A stretch of DNA of 52,484 nucleotides. Source: JACCYQ01 sp036675565. Lineage in GTDB: Bacteria; Bacteroidota; Bacteroidia; Chitinophagales; Chitinophagaceae. The stretch is taken from contig JAKFER010000184.1 in the NCBI GenBank assembly GCA_036675565.1, positions 1-52,484 on the forward strand, read 5' to 3'. A program made the position numbers and the translations under genes. This document shows positions 44,700-52,484 of this stretch, piece after piece. Position 1 is the first letter of the stretch. Each line of letters starts with the position of its first letter. The notes under the pieces are model-generated. The model saw nothing but the letters and a program-made list of their open reading frames with translations, was not told the DNA's origin and searched no databases.

Positions 44700-45980
44700 A
44701 TGATATTTCTGATTAGTGTAATTTTTATATTAGGATATGCTGCCATCACCCTTGAACATACCATCAAAGTAAATAAAGCTGCAACGGCTATTATTACCGG
44801 TGTACTTTGCTGGACAGTCTATGCACTTTATAATGAGGATATTCATGTTCCTTCTCATTTTTTGGAAGAACATTTGGGTGAACTGGCAGGTATACTCTTC
44901 TTTTTATTAGGGGCCATGACCATCGTTGAATTGATTGATGCACATGATGGTTTCGAAATAATTACCTCCAAAATAAAATCAACCAATAAAGCAAAACTGG
45001 CCTGGTTAGTTGCCATTATTACTTTTTTTCTATCTGCTGCATTGGATAACCTGACAACAACGATTGTTTTGGTTTCGCTTTTACGTAAGATCATTCCAGA
45101 CAAAAAGGAAAGACTGATGTTTGCCGGACTGGTTGTTATTTCCGCAAATGCCGGGGGTGCATGGTCACCTATTGGTGACGTTACAACAACCATGTTATGG
45201 ATTGGTAACCAGATTACAGCTGGGAATATTGTAATAAAAACCTTCCTTCCCAGCCTGGTATGTGTATTATTGCCAACTTTTCTGATTGCACGTAAATTAA
45301 AAGGTGAACTGACAGGGAACACAGATGTGCCTAAAAATTTGAATTTTACTACCAGCCAGGCTGAAAGAAATGGTGTTTTTTACTTAGGCGTGGGAGCTTT
45401 ATTGTTTGTTCCCATTTTTAAAACCCTTACGAATCTTCCTCCTTATATGGGGATTCTGTTTGGTTTAGGTGTGATGTGGGTCATCACCGAATTCATACAT
45501 CATGATAAAGATGAAGAGGAAAAAGGAGTGCTGTCAGTAAACCATGCTTTGCGAAAGATTGATACACCAAGTATTTTATTTTTTTTAGGTATCCTGTTGA
45601 GTGTAGCAGTGCTGCAAACAATTGGTGTTTTAACTGGCATTGCAACCTGGATGGACGAAACGGTTGGTAATGTTAATGTGATTACTATTTCAATTGGATT
45701 ATTGTCCGCAGTTATTGACAATGTTCCTTTGGTTGCTGCAGCCCAGGGTATGTATGGATTGGATGTTTATCCAACCGATCATTATTTTTGGACATTCCTG
45801 GCATATTGTGCCGGAACTGGGGGCAGTTGCTTAATTATTGGGTCGGCTGCTGGCGTAGCAGCAATGGGTTTGGAAAAAATAGAATTTTTCTGGTACCTGA
45901 AAAATATTTCATTGTTCGCTTTATTAGGTTACCTGGCAGGTGCCGGTGTATTCATATTGGAGCATTGGATAATTTCTTAG
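44700..45980 (+). CDS. nhaD: Na+/H+ antiporter NhaD (first copy)
   Basis: This 426-residue membrane protein of the NhaD/ion transporter superfamily has about twelve hydrophobic segments. Signature runs are FLLGAMTIVELIDAHDGFEI, LDNLTTTIVLVSLLRK, NAGGAWSPIGDVTTTMLWIG and SAVIDNVPLVAAAQGMY, each with conserved polar residues inside helices that are thought to bind Na+ and H+. It exports sodium in exchange for protons. It follows the SulP gene by 13 bases, so carbonic anhydrase, SulP and this gene form one operon, ended by a terminator at 45999-46028. A second copy follows. Confidence 0.93.
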   Translation: MIFLISVIFILGYAAITLEHTIKVNKAATAIITGVLCWTVYALYNEDIHVPSHFLEEHLGELAGILFFLLGAMTIVELIDAHDGFEIITSKIKSTNKAKLAWLVAIITFFLSAALDNLTTTIVLVSLLRKIIPDKKERLMFAGLVVISANAGGAWSPIGDVTTTMLWIGNQITAGNIVIKTFLPSLVCVLLPTFLIARKLKGELTGNTDVPKNLNFTTSQAERNGVFYLGVGALLFVPIFKTLTNLPPYMGILFGLGVMWVITEFIHHDKDEEEKGVLSVNHALRKIDTPSILFFLGILLSVAVLQTIGVLTGIATWMDETVGNVNVITISIGLLSAVIDNVPLVAAAQGMYGLDVYPTDHYFWTFLAYCAGTGGSCLIIGSAAGVAAMGLEKIEFFWYLKNISLFALLGYLAGAGVFILEHWIIS

Positions 45981-45998
45981 CTGTTTATTTTATTTGAT

Positions 45999-46028
45999 AA
46001 AAGCAGGTTTAGCAGACCTGCTTTTTTT
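45999..46028 (+). terminator. Intrinsic terminator after the first nhaD
   Basis: AAAAGCAGGT (45999-46008) pairs with ACCTGCTTTT (46016-46025) around a 7-base loop, with T residues following. It separates the first nhaD operon from the second nhaD gene. Confidence 0.9.
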
Positions 46029-46155
46029 GTGCCCCAGGATTAATTATGTAAATTTTCTCATCATCCGGTAAATATTTATAGCTTTCACTTACTTTGTTTA
46101 TCAATTAACGAAGTCATTTTCCCGAAGAGATTCATTTCATTCAAAACTATTTAGC

Positions 46156-47439
46156 ATGCAGTTAATCATGACCCTTGTTTTTATTGCAGGGTATGCAGCA
46201 ATAGCGTTTGAACATCCGCTTCGTATTAATAAAACGGCAAGTGCTTTATTAACCGGCGTTTTATGTTGGGTGATTTATATAATGGCAAGTCCCGATACAA
46301 GCATTGTGTCCATCCAATTGTATGAACATATGGGTGAGATATCCAGCATCCTGTTTTTTTTACTAGGTGCCATGACGATAGTTGAATTAGTGGACGCACA
46401 TGACGGGTTCGAAGCCATTACCGGCAAGATAACGACCACAAACACCCGAAAACTATTGTGGATTATCAGCCTGGTAGCATTCTTTCTGTCGGCTGTCCTG
46501 GATAACCTGACCACAACTATTGTAATGATATCCTTATTAAGAAAATTGATTGCCGATAGAAAGACACGGATATATTTTATTGGAATGGTCGTTATAGCTG
46601 CCAATGCTGGTGGAGCATGGACTCCAATAGGTGATGTTACCACAACTATGCTATGGATTGGTGGCCAGATCACTACTTTGAACATCATGATGAAATTATT
46701 TTTACCCAGCCTGGTTTGTTTATTGGTCCCATTAACCATCATTTCATTTTTCCTCAAAGGTTCAATAGAATCCGCTGTTGCGGAACCAGACACCACCATA
46801 AATAAAACAAACAATTTTGAACGCAACCTGATTTTAGGTTTAGGTGTGGGTGCACTGATATTTGTGCCCATTTTTAAAACAATAACCCACTTACCTCCCT
46901 TCATGGGAATTTTGTTTGGTGTTGCTATTCTTTGGGTTGTTACAGAGATCATTCATAAGAATAAAAATGATGAAGATAAAGGCGTGTATTCTGTAGTGCA
47001 TGCATTAAGAAAAGCGGATGTACCCAGTGTTTTATTTTTCCTGGGTATACTGATAGCGATATCAGCGTTAGAGTCAACCGGGCAATTGGAAGAAGTTGCA
47101 TTATACATGGATCACCATATAGGCAATTTAAAAGTAATTGTTGTTTCTATTGGCTTATTATCTGCAGTGATTGATAATGTTCCACTTGTTGCTGCGGCAA
47201 TGGGTATGTATGATTTACAAACTTTTCCAACGGATCATTATTTCTGGGCATTTCTGGCTTATTCCGCCGGTACGGGCGGAAGTTGCCTGATCATAGGGTC
47301 AGCGGCAGGTGTAGTAGCTATGGGTATGGAAAAAATTGACTTTTTCTGGTACCTGAAAAAAATAAGCTGGTTGGCACTGATTGGATTTTTTTCCGGGGTA
47401 GTTGTTTATTTATTACAACAATCGTTTTTCAGTCAATGA
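46156..47439 (+). CDS. nhaD: Na+/H+ antiporter NhaD (second copy)
   Basis: This 427-residue paralogue of the gene before it shares the same signatures: FLLGAMTIVELVDAHDGFEA, LDNLTTTIVMISLLRK, NAGGAWTPIGDVTTTMLWIG and SAVIDNVPLVAAAMGMY. It is clearly a tandem duplication that has since diverged, mostly in loops (about 200-220). It has its own transcript because a terminator lies upstream at 45999-46028. Keeping two copies suggests they differ in ion affinity, pH range or expression. The small cysteine-rich gene starts 54 bases downstream. Confidence 0.92.
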   Translation: MQLIMTLVFIAGYAAIAFEHPLRINKTASALLTGVLCWVIYIMASPDTSIVSIQLYEHMGEISSILFFLLGAMTIVELVDAHDGFEAITGKITTTNTRKLLWIISLVAFFLSAVLDNLTTTIVMISLLRKLIADRKTRIYFIGMVVIAANAGGAWTPIGDVTTTMLWIGGQITTLNIMMKLFLPSLVCLLVPLTIISFFLKGSIESAVAEPDTTINKTNNFERNLILGLGVGALIFVPIFKTITHLPPFMGILFGVAILWVVTEIIHKNKNDEDKGVYSVVHALRKADVPSVLFFLGILIAISALESTGQLEEVALYMDHHIGNLKVIVVSIGLLSAVIDNVPLVAAAMGMYDLQTFPTDHYFWAFLAYSAGTGGSCLIIGSAAGVVAMGMEKIDFFWYLKKISWLALIGFFSGVVVYLLQQSFFSQ

Positions 47440-47482
47440 GTTGTTAATCTAACTGTGTCATTTTAATTTTTTTATCTTTTTG

Positions 47483-47490
47483 TAATTTTG
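47483..47490 (+). promoter_or_regulatory. -7 promoter box of the NqrM-like gene
   Basis: TAATTTTG matches TAnnTTTG exactly and ends only three bases before the ATG at 47494, so transcription should begin at or near the start codon. A partial second box (TATCTTTT, 47473-47480) lies just upstream. Confidence 0.5.
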
Positions 47491-47493
47491 TTG

Positions 47494-47679
47494 ATGATCG
47501 TTATTATACTTTCAATCATTTTACTTGCTTTAGCAATCGCTGGTATAGCTATTAAGATCCTGGTTAAAAAAAATGGCCAGTTCAGTGGTACCTGCAGCAG
47601 TAATAATCCTTTATTAAAAAATGATAATGGCAGCTGTGGTATTTGCGGAGCACGGCCCGAAGAAAGATGCAAGGCTTAA
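47494..47679 (+). CDS. nqrM: Small cysteine-rich membrane protein, probable NqrM (Na+-NQR iron maturation factor)
   Basis: This 61-residue protein is one membrane helix (IVIILSIILLALAIAGIAIKI, about 2-22) and a short tail with four cysteines at 34, 48, 51 and 59. NqrM proteins have the same design: one helix and a cysteine-rich tail that delivers iron to the NqrD/NqrE site. Spacing of the cysteines differs from the Vibrio form, so the call rests on size, layout and the nearby apbE-nqr genes. The frame opens at a TTG (47488), but the ATG at 47494 is the better start. It lies on the opposite strand to the nqr genes; its TAA interleaves with that of apbE. Confidence 0.6.
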   Translation: MIVIILSIILLALAIAGIAIKILVKKNGQFSGTCSSNNPLLKNDNGSCGICGARPEERCKA

Positions 47680-48683
47680 GAAATTTCTTTTACCTGCTCT
47701 TTAAGTTTTTCTGATGTAAATGTTTTCCACTTTCCTTCTTCATCATAAATAAAAAAAACTTCAAGTTGCAGTTCGGGGTGTTGTTGTAAAAATTGCTTTG
47801 ATTTTTCTAAACCCATTACCATAAACGCTGTTGCATAAGCATCTGCCGTTGTACAATCCGGCGCAATTACAGAAGCGCTCAGTAAATTATTCTTTGCAGG
47901 GTAGCCTGTTTTTGGATCAATGATATGAGAAAATTTTTGGCCATTTTCAATATAAAATTTCCGGTAATTGCCAGAAGTAGCTAGTGCCTGGTTCTTTAAT
48001 TGAATGGTGGCTTTTAAAGGTCTCCCTTCCATCTCTGTTTCATTAGGCTGATCGATGCCTACGGTCCAATATTCATTATTGATTTTTTTACCTTTTGCTT
48101 TTACCTCACCTCCTAATTCAATTAAATAATCCTGGATTTTATTTTCTTCAAGAAATTCCGCCAGCACATCAACGGTGTATCCTTGGGCAATAGCATTTAA
48201 ATCAAGCATCATCCCTTGTTTCTTTTTTATCAATTTGTTATTGGCTAACTCCACTAAAGAATATCCAACATTCATCAGCAGGCTATCGATCATATTGCTA
48301 TCCACTTTTTCTTTTTTTGAAAAACCAAATCCCCAGGCATTAATCACAGGTCCTACGGTTATATCAAATAGTCCACCGGTTTTTTCAGAAACTTCCTGGG
48401 CCTTATCGAACACTTTCACGAAATGCTGGTCAACAACAACAGTCGTATCATGCTGATTGATCCTGGAAATTATGGAAGCGGGAACATAAGTAGACATGGA
48501 AAGATCAATAACATGGAGAATGGAATCAATGTCTTTTTGGTAGCTGGTTTCTGTTCCAGTTATATAAGTGATATGATAAGTAGTTCCCTGCGCTTCACCC
48601 GAAATTAAAACAGTGTTTTGTTGTACCCGGTTACAATTAATCAATATAAAAAATAAAACAATGGGAATAACTATTTTATACAT
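47676..48683 (-). CDS. apbE: FAD:protein FMN transferase ApbE, lipoprotein
   Basis: This 335-residue enzyme attaches FMN from FAD to a Thr in NqrB and NqrC through a phosphoester bond. It has a lipoprotein signal ending in FILINC (Cys17), so it acts in the periplasm. Family blocks are ISGEAQGTTYHITYI (after the signal), SMSTYVPASIISRINQ, GGLFDITVGPVINAWGF, LDLNAIAQGYTVDVLAEFL (the conserved AQGYxVD motif), SHIIDPKTGYP and CTTADAYATAFMVMG. Length is normal. It is the last gene after the nqr genes, with a 98-base gap, and a palindrome upstream may control it. Together with nqrC it forms a clear functional pair. Confidence 0.95.
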   Translation of the reverse strand: MYKIVIPIVLFFILINCNRVQQNTVLISGEAQGTTYHITYITGTETSYQKDIDSILHVIDLSMSTYVPASIISRINQHDTTVVVDQHFVKVFDKAQEVSEKTGGLFDITVGPVINAWGFGFSKKEKVDSNMIDSLLMNVGYSLVELANNKLIKKKQGMMLDLNAIAQGYTVDVLAEFLEENKIQDYLIELGGEVKAKGKKINNEYWTVGIDQPNETEMEGRPLKATIQLKNQALATSGNYRKFYIENGQKFSHIIDPKTGYPAKNNLLSASVIAPDCTTADAYATAFMVMGLEKSKQFLQQHPELQLEVFFIYDEEGKWKTFTSEKLKEQVKEIS

Positions 48684-48696
48684 AGATAAGGGTACT

Positions 48697-48713
48697 GATT
48701 AAATGATTTAATC
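48697..48713. promoter_or_regulatory. 17-base palindrome upstream of apbE
   Basis: GATTAAAT-G-ATTTAATC is a perfect palindrome lying 14-30 bases before the apbE ATG, and a further half site (GATTAAAT, 48769-48776) lies just after the nqrF stop. It may be a regulator site or an RNA hairpin between nqrF and apbE. AT-rich palindromes can arise by chance. Confidence 0.4.
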
Positions 48714-48781
48714 CTGATGGTTTTTTGCGCATAGTTTTATGTTGAAGGTTATGTTTCTATCATATCTGATTAAATAATTAA

Positions 48782-50047
48782 CTATCCTCCAAAATCATCA
48801 AAGGCAATATTTTCAGGTGGCACACCTAAATTATCCAGCATTTTAAATACAGCAGCGTTCATCATGGGAGGGCCACATAAATAATATTCAATTTCTTCAG
48901 GTTCAGGATGGTCTTTTAAATAATTATCAAACAGTACCTGGTGAATAAATCCCGTGTATCCATCCCAGTTATCTTCCGGAAGTGGTTCTGATAATGCGAT
49001 GTTGTATTGAAAATTTGAAAACTCTTTTTCAATATCCCTGAAATGCTCAGTATAAAAAACTTCTTTTAACGAACGTCCACCATACCAAAAAGATATTTTT
49101 CTTTCTCTTTCTTTTTTGGTGTGAAATAAATGGAACAAATGCGAACGTAGTGGCGCCATGCCTGCGCCACCACCTATATAAACCATTTCTTTTTTGGTGG
49201 GCTTAATGTGAAACTCGCCGAATGGACCCGCAATAAAAACTTTGTCACCCGGTTTAAGTGAAAAAACATAAGAAGAACAAATGCCCGGATTTACTTTCAT
49301 AAATCCTCCCGCAGCCCTGTCAAAAGGCGGAGTGGCCAGCCGGATATTCAACATGATTATATTTCCTTCGGCAGGATGATTGGCCATGGAATAAGCCCTG
49401 AAGATCCGTTCTGGATTTACCATTTTTAAATCCCAGATTGTGAACTTATCATAATCATCATGAAAGCGTGGATCAATGTTATAGAGATCATTTTTAAAAT
49501 CAATTTCGCAGGGTGGTGTATCCAGTTGAATATAAGAGCCAGATTCAAATTCCAGGAACTCACCTTCTGGTAATTTTACAACCAGTTCCTTAATATAAGT
49601 TGCAACATTATCATTCGATACAACTTCGCATTCCCATTTTTTTATTCCAAAGATTTCTTCCGGTATGGCGATCTCCATATCCTGTTTAACCTTAACCTGG
49701 CATCCCAAACGCCAATTATTCTGTTGTTGCTTCCTGGTAAAATAGGGTTTTTCTGTTGTCAATATTTCACCTCCTCCGCTAAATACCTGGCATTTGCACA
49801 TAGCACAGGTGCCGCCACCACCACAGGCAGAAGGCAAAAATATTTTTTGATTGGATAATGTAGTCAGTAGTGTGGATCCCGCTTCTGTTTCTATTTCTTC
49901 TTTACCATTGATATTAATTTTAACCAAACCCGAAGGCGCCAGTTTTGCTTTGGCAATCAAAATCAAATTAACAACCAGCAAATTAAATGCAAGGAAAACA
50001 GTGATGCTGGCAATGATGGTTGTTATTTCGATTGATAAAATGATCAT
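48782..50047 (-). CDS. nqrF: Na+-translocating NADH:quinone reductase subunit F
   Basis: This 421-residue electron-input subunit has an N-terminal membrane helix (about 8-32). A 2Fe-2S ferredoxin domain follows with cysteines 75, 81, 84 and 116 (ACGGGGTCAMCKC), then an FAD domain (RAYS, 217-220) and an NADH domain (GGGAGMAPLRS, 292-302; CGPPMMNAAV near the end). It oxidises NADH and passes electrons to the other Nqr subunits. It follows nqrE by 27 bases on the minus strand. The order nqrB-C-D-E-F is as in other Nqr operons; nqrA would lie beyond the right edge. Confidence 0.97.
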   Translation of the reverse strand: MIILSIEITTIIASITVFLAFNLLVVNLILIAKAKLAPSGLVKININGKEEIETEAGSTLLTTLSNQKIFLPSACGGGGTCAMCKCQVFSGGGEILTTEKPYFTRKQQQNNWRLGCQVKVKQDMEIAIPEEIFGIKKWECEVVSNDNVATYIKELVVKLPEGEFLEFESGSYIQLDTPPCEIDFKNDLYNIDPRFHDDYDKFTIWDLKMVNPERIFRAYSMANHPAEGNIIMLNIRLATPPFDRAAGGFMKVNPGICSSYVFSLKPGDKVFIAGPFGEFHIKPTKKEMVYIGGGAGMAPLRSHLFHLFHTKKERERKISFWYGGRSLKEVFYTEHFRDIEKEFSNFQYNIALSEPLPEDNWDGYTGFIHQVLFDNYLKDHPEPEEIEYYLCGPPMMNAAVFKMLDNLGVPPENIAFDDFGG

Positions 50048-50074
50048 AAGAAACAGTAATTTTTTATTACACTG

Positions 50075-50689
50075 TCAAATAGTGATACCCATAAAACTCA
50101 TAAAAGCGATTCCCATAAGTCCTGTAATGATAAATGTGATACCTAATCCGCGCAGCGGTGCCGGAACATTTGAATAACGGATTTTTTCCCTGATGGCTGC
50201 TATTGCCACAATAGCCAGAAACCATCCTACTCCTGAACCAAAACCAAATACTGATGCCTGTCCTAATGTAGCATATTCCCTTTCCTGCATAAATAATGCA
50301 CCGCCCATAATAGAACAATTAACGGCGATGAGAGGTAAAAAAATTCCAAGTGTAGAATACAATGCCGGTGCAAATTTTTCAACAACCATTTCTACTAATT
50401 GGGTGATGGCTGCAATGGCTGCAATAAACATGATGAAACTTAAAAAACTAAGGTCCACGTTAGCAAGGCTGGGTGATAGCCATACCAATGCCCCGGCCTT
50501 TAAAACATAATTTTCAAGCAGGTAGCATAAGGGTACAGATACACCTAATACAAATATAACAGCCGCACCCAATCCTACGGCGCTTTTTACGGTTTTGGAA
50601 ATAGCCAGATAGGAGCACATCCCTAAAAAATAAGCGAAGATCATGTTCTCAATAAAAACAGCTTTGACAAATATGTTTACATGTTCCAT
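50075..50689 (-). CDS. nqrE: Na+-translocating NADH:quinone reductase subunit E
   Basis: This 204-residue membrane subunit has six hydrophobic segments and is paralogous to NqrD. It shows MEHVNIFVKAVFIENMIF (start) with FLGMCSYLAISK (Cys in the first helix half) and VNCSIMGGALFMQEREY (second Cys). Those two cysteines match the intramembrane iron/Fe-S site shared by NqrD and NqrE. The C-terminus GLGITFIITGLMGIAFMSF is typical. It follows nqrD by 14 bases. Confidence 0.97.
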   Translation of the reverse strand: MEHVNIFVKAVFIENMIFAYFLGMCSYLAISKTVKSAVGLGAAVIFVLGVSVPLCYLLENYVLKAGALVWLSPSLANVDLSFLSFIMFIAAIAAITQLVEMVVEKFAPALYSTLGIFLPLIAVNCSIMGGALFMQEREYATLGQASVFGFGSGVGWFLAIVAIAAIREKIRYSNVPAPLRGLGITFIITGLMGIAFMSFMGITI

Positions 50690-50703
50690 GAAAAATGATT
50701 TAA

Positions 50704-51384
50704 TTATTTGCTCTCTACCAATTTTGGATTTTTACTTCGTTGTATCCAAATAATGACACCCACAATGATTAATGCCATCGGTGGTAAAATGGCAAGGCCA
50801 TTATTAAAATATCCCATTTTATAAAAAGATTCAGGGATGATACGCATACCCATTAATTCACCAGCACCAAATAATTCCCTCACGGCAGAAACCAATACCA
50901 GGATAAGCCCGTAACCCATTCCATTACCTATGCCATCGAGAAACGCTGGCCATGGTTTATTACCCATCGCAAAAGCTTCGAGCCTGCCCATGATGATACA
51001 GTTAGTGATAATCAATCCTACAAAAACAGAAAGTTGTTTGCTAACATCATACACATAAGCTTTTAAAAATTGATCGACCAGGATAACCAATGCAGCAACC
51101 ACAGTTAGTTGCACAATGATCCTGATCCTGTTGGGTATAATATTCCGTATTAATGAAATAACAAGGTTTGAAAATGCACAAACTACTGTTACTGCCAATG
51201 CCATCACAATAGAAGGTTCCATTTTGGTTGTAACCGCAAGTGCAGAACAAATACCCAATACCTGCACGGTAATTGGGTTACTGTCATTCAAAGGATCGGT
51301 GACCAGTTTTTTATTTTTAGAAGAAAATAAACCATCGCCTGCTACTTTAATCTTTACAGGTGCTTTTACTGTTTCGGTACTCAT
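50704..51384 (-). CDS. nqrD: Na+-translocating NADH:quinone reductase subunit D
   Basis: This 226-residue membrane subunit is paired with NqrE. Conserved segments are QVLGICSALAVTTKMEPSIVMA, with a Cys, and ITNCIIMGRLEAFAMGNKP, with the second Cys. These cysteines contribute to the intramembrane iron site. The N-terminal extension STETVKAPVKIKVAGDGLFSS-like stretch is hydrophilic and longer than in Vibrio. The frame opens to 51414, but the ATG at 51382-51384 gives a clean start. Confidence 0.95.
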   Translation of the reverse strand: MSTETVKAPVKIKVAGDGLFSSKNKKLVTDPLNDSNPITVQVLGICSALAVTTKMEPSIVMALAVTVVCAFSNLVISLIRNIIPNRIRIIVQLTVVAALVILVDQFLKAYVYDVSKQLSVFVGLIITNCIIMGRLEAFAMGNKPWPAFLDGIGNGMGYGLILVLVSAVRELFGAGELMGMRIIPESFYKMGYFNNGLAILPPMALIIVGVIIWIQRSKNPKLVESK

Positions 51385-51472
51385 ACAAAGTATTTTAATT
51401 GATGTAGGAAACATTCAAACATCGTTTCCTTTTTTTATTTAACCTGTATTTCCCTGTTGATCTATGCCGATA

Positions 51473-52234
51473 TTAATTTGCTGATTGTCCTGTTATAACC
51501 GCGGTGTCGCCACCGGAACTATTATTTGATTTAAAAAATGGAATGTAGCTTTCGAGAGTTCGGCTTAGCATTTCTGAAACACCATTGCTTGTAACTGTAC
51601 CTCCTGAGATGGCATCAACGCCATGTTGATCATCCGGTGGAGCTCCACCTTTAATGACCCTTACAGATGTAAAATTACCTGAATTGTCAAATATCGTTTT
51701 CCCATTAAACTGTTCCTGGAATTCAGCCGTGGATATTTCAGCTCCCAGCCCGGGTGTTTCACTTTTATGCCCGAAACTGGCGCCATATATGGTGTTCATA
51801 TCTTCTTGGAGTGACAGGTAACCCCAAATGGGTCCCCACAAACCTTTACCCCTCACAGGGATTACATAATACAGCTTATCTTCTTTTTTAAAAATGAATA
51901 AAGGAAATAACTGCTCATTGGCACGACCGGTTTTTAATTTATCCTGTTCTTTTTTTAAATCTATATCAAAAGCTTTTACATCATTTTTTACCTGCTCCCC
52001 CTGGTTATTTAAAACAACCTGGTCTTGTATATATTGGTTAAATAACTTTTCAGCGTCATCAACTTCACTTTCAATACCGATGCTGCTAAGGATATTTTGC
52101 ATTTTTTCAATCCTTACATTTTGTTGTTGTAACGGACCTAATTGTATGGCCGCTAATGCTAATAGAACAGCAACCACCACCACCATAACGGAGGCGAAGA
52201 TCATTGTGAATTGATTGCTGTTTTTATTGATCAT
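51473..52234 (-). CDS. nqrC: Na+-translocating NADH:quinone reductase subunit C
   Basis: This 253-residue subunit has one N-terminal membrane helix (FASVMVVVVAVLLALAAIQL) and a periplasmic FMN-binding domain. The flavinylation motif is ISGGTVTS with predicted acceptor Thr213, the target of ApbE encoded nearby. The helix is followed by a long coiled stretch (about 40-105) before GKGLWGPIWGYLSL (129-142). Its start ATG overlaps the nqrB stop by 11 bases. The tail after Phe233 is Ser/Gly-rich and poorly conserved. Confidence 0.97.
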   Translation of the reverse strand: MINKNSNQFTMIFASVMVVVVAVLLALAAIQLGPLQQQNVRIEKMQNILSSIGIESEVDDAEKLFNQYIQDQVVLNNQGEQVKNDVKAFDIDLKKEQDKLKTGRANEQLFPLFIFKKEDKLYYVIPVRGKGLWGPIWGYLSLQEDMNTIYGASFGHKSETPGLGAEISTAEFQEQFNGKTIFDNSGNFTSVRVIKGGAPPDDQHGVDAISGGTVTSNGVSEMLSRTLESYIPFFKSNNSSGGDTAVITGQSAN

Positions 52235-52484
52235 GTATTCTAGCTCTTTTAAGTCTGCGGTTTATATTGGCCTGAACCACGTAGTGATCTATCAAAGGTG
52301 CCATAACATTCATAAATAAAATAGCCAGCATCATCCCTTCGGGATATGCAGGATTAAAAACCCTGATTAAAATGGCAAACAACCCAATTAAAAATCCATA
52401 AATATATTTGCCGGTGTTGGTATGTGCTGCCGTTACGGGATCGGTGGCCATAAAGATGGCTCCGAACGCAAAACCACCCAATAC
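52224..52484 (-). CDS. nqrB: Na+-translocating NADH:quinone reductase subunit B (C-terminal part only)
   Basis: The last 86 codons are visible, cut by the right edge. The stretch FMATDPVTAAHTNTGKYIYG, the helix FLIGLFAILIRVFNPAYPEG and the region ILFMNVMAPLIDHYVV match the C-terminus of NqrB, a ten-helix subunit with riboflavin and a covalent FMN. The FMN Thr and quinone site lie upstream of the visible part. The gene overlaps nqrC by 11 bases. Confidence 0.95.
   Translation of the reverse strand, partial: VLGGFAFGAIFMATDPVTAAHTNTGKYIYGFLIGLFAILIRVFNPAYPEGMMLAILFMNVMAPLIDHYVVQANINRRLKRARIHDQ

Noticed and set aside
46275..46952. A 225-codon minus-strand frame inside the second nhaD
   Set aside because: Antisense to conserved antiporter motifs; the same kind of mirror frame appears opposite the first copy and in SulP, a codon-bias effect.
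1..52484. CRISPR array, tRNA/rRNA genes, insertion sequences, prophage or integration sites
   Set aside because: I looked for regular spaced repeats, cloverleaf-like segments, transposase or integrase genes and flanking repeats; gaps between genes are short and hold none.

Overview
The window is a dense, single-copy stretch of a Bacteroidota chromosome with moderate-to-low GC, most likely from the Chitinophagaceae or a close relative. Four things support this. Several genes carry the Bacteroidota -7 promoter box (TAnnTTTG). Bacteroidota-typical families are present: GldA, AIM24-family protein, PycTM-type membrane protein, Omp85 fusions and an Ig-like lipoprotein. The lipoproteins and RND system are of Bacteroidota type. 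No Shine-Dalgarno pattern is evident. I see no insertion sequence, prophage, CRISPR array, rRNA or tRNA. No gap between genes exceeds 300 bases; the longest are 18462-18741 (it holds a terminator hairpin) and 41735-41977 (it holds two promoters).

Layout. 1-8841 (minus strand): recR (cut by the window edge), a PQQ-type sugar dehydrogenase lipoprotein, an Ig-like lipoprotein, an acyl-CoA thioesterase, a UvrD-type helicase fused to a RecB-family nuclease, a zinc phospholipase C/S1-P1-like secreted protein and a DUF502 membrane protein. 8971-15848 (plus): a TetR regulator with a palindrome over its promoter, followed by TolC, a membrane fusion protein and an RND pump, forming one efflux operon that ends in a strong terminator. 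15921-21594 (minus): an SGNH-like/MBOAT O-acylation pair and an M16 protease. 21809-24561 (plus): an AIM24-like protein and the alpha subunit of a 2-oxoacid:ferredoxin oxidoreductase without its beta subunit. 24558-28089 (minus): an HD-PycTM fusion followed by a FUSC membrane protein. 28199-35369 (plus): an SdiA-regulated-type lipoprotein and two tandem Omp85-barrel proteins.

35382-41734 (minus) is mostly housekeeping: a GAF protein, endonuclease III, a small acidic protein, FtsB/DivIC, enolase and GldA. 41978-47679 (plus): a small orphan membrane protein, beta-carbonic anhydrase, a SulP transporter, two tandem NhaD antiporters and a small cysteine-rich NqrM-like protein. 47676-52484 (minus): apbE and nqrF-E-D-C-B, with nqrB cut by the window edge.

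How the genes work together. The right end is a sodium and bicarbonate neighbourhood. Na+-NQR pumps sodium out, ApbE attaches its FMN, the NqrM-like protein may deliver its iron, NhaD exchanges Na+ for H+, and the carbonic anhydrase/SulP pair probably handles bicarbonate. The most unusual locus is the Omp85 pair at 29074-35369. Both proteins share a soluble domain with paired DRHEDQW and PRDRDQAF motifs that resemble the catalytic and metal-binding loops of HipA/Fam20-type kinases. The first protein also carries a calcineurin-like phosphoesterase domain in front of it. The kinase reading is my inference from motif pattern and spacing; the barrels and the phosphoesterase are well supported.
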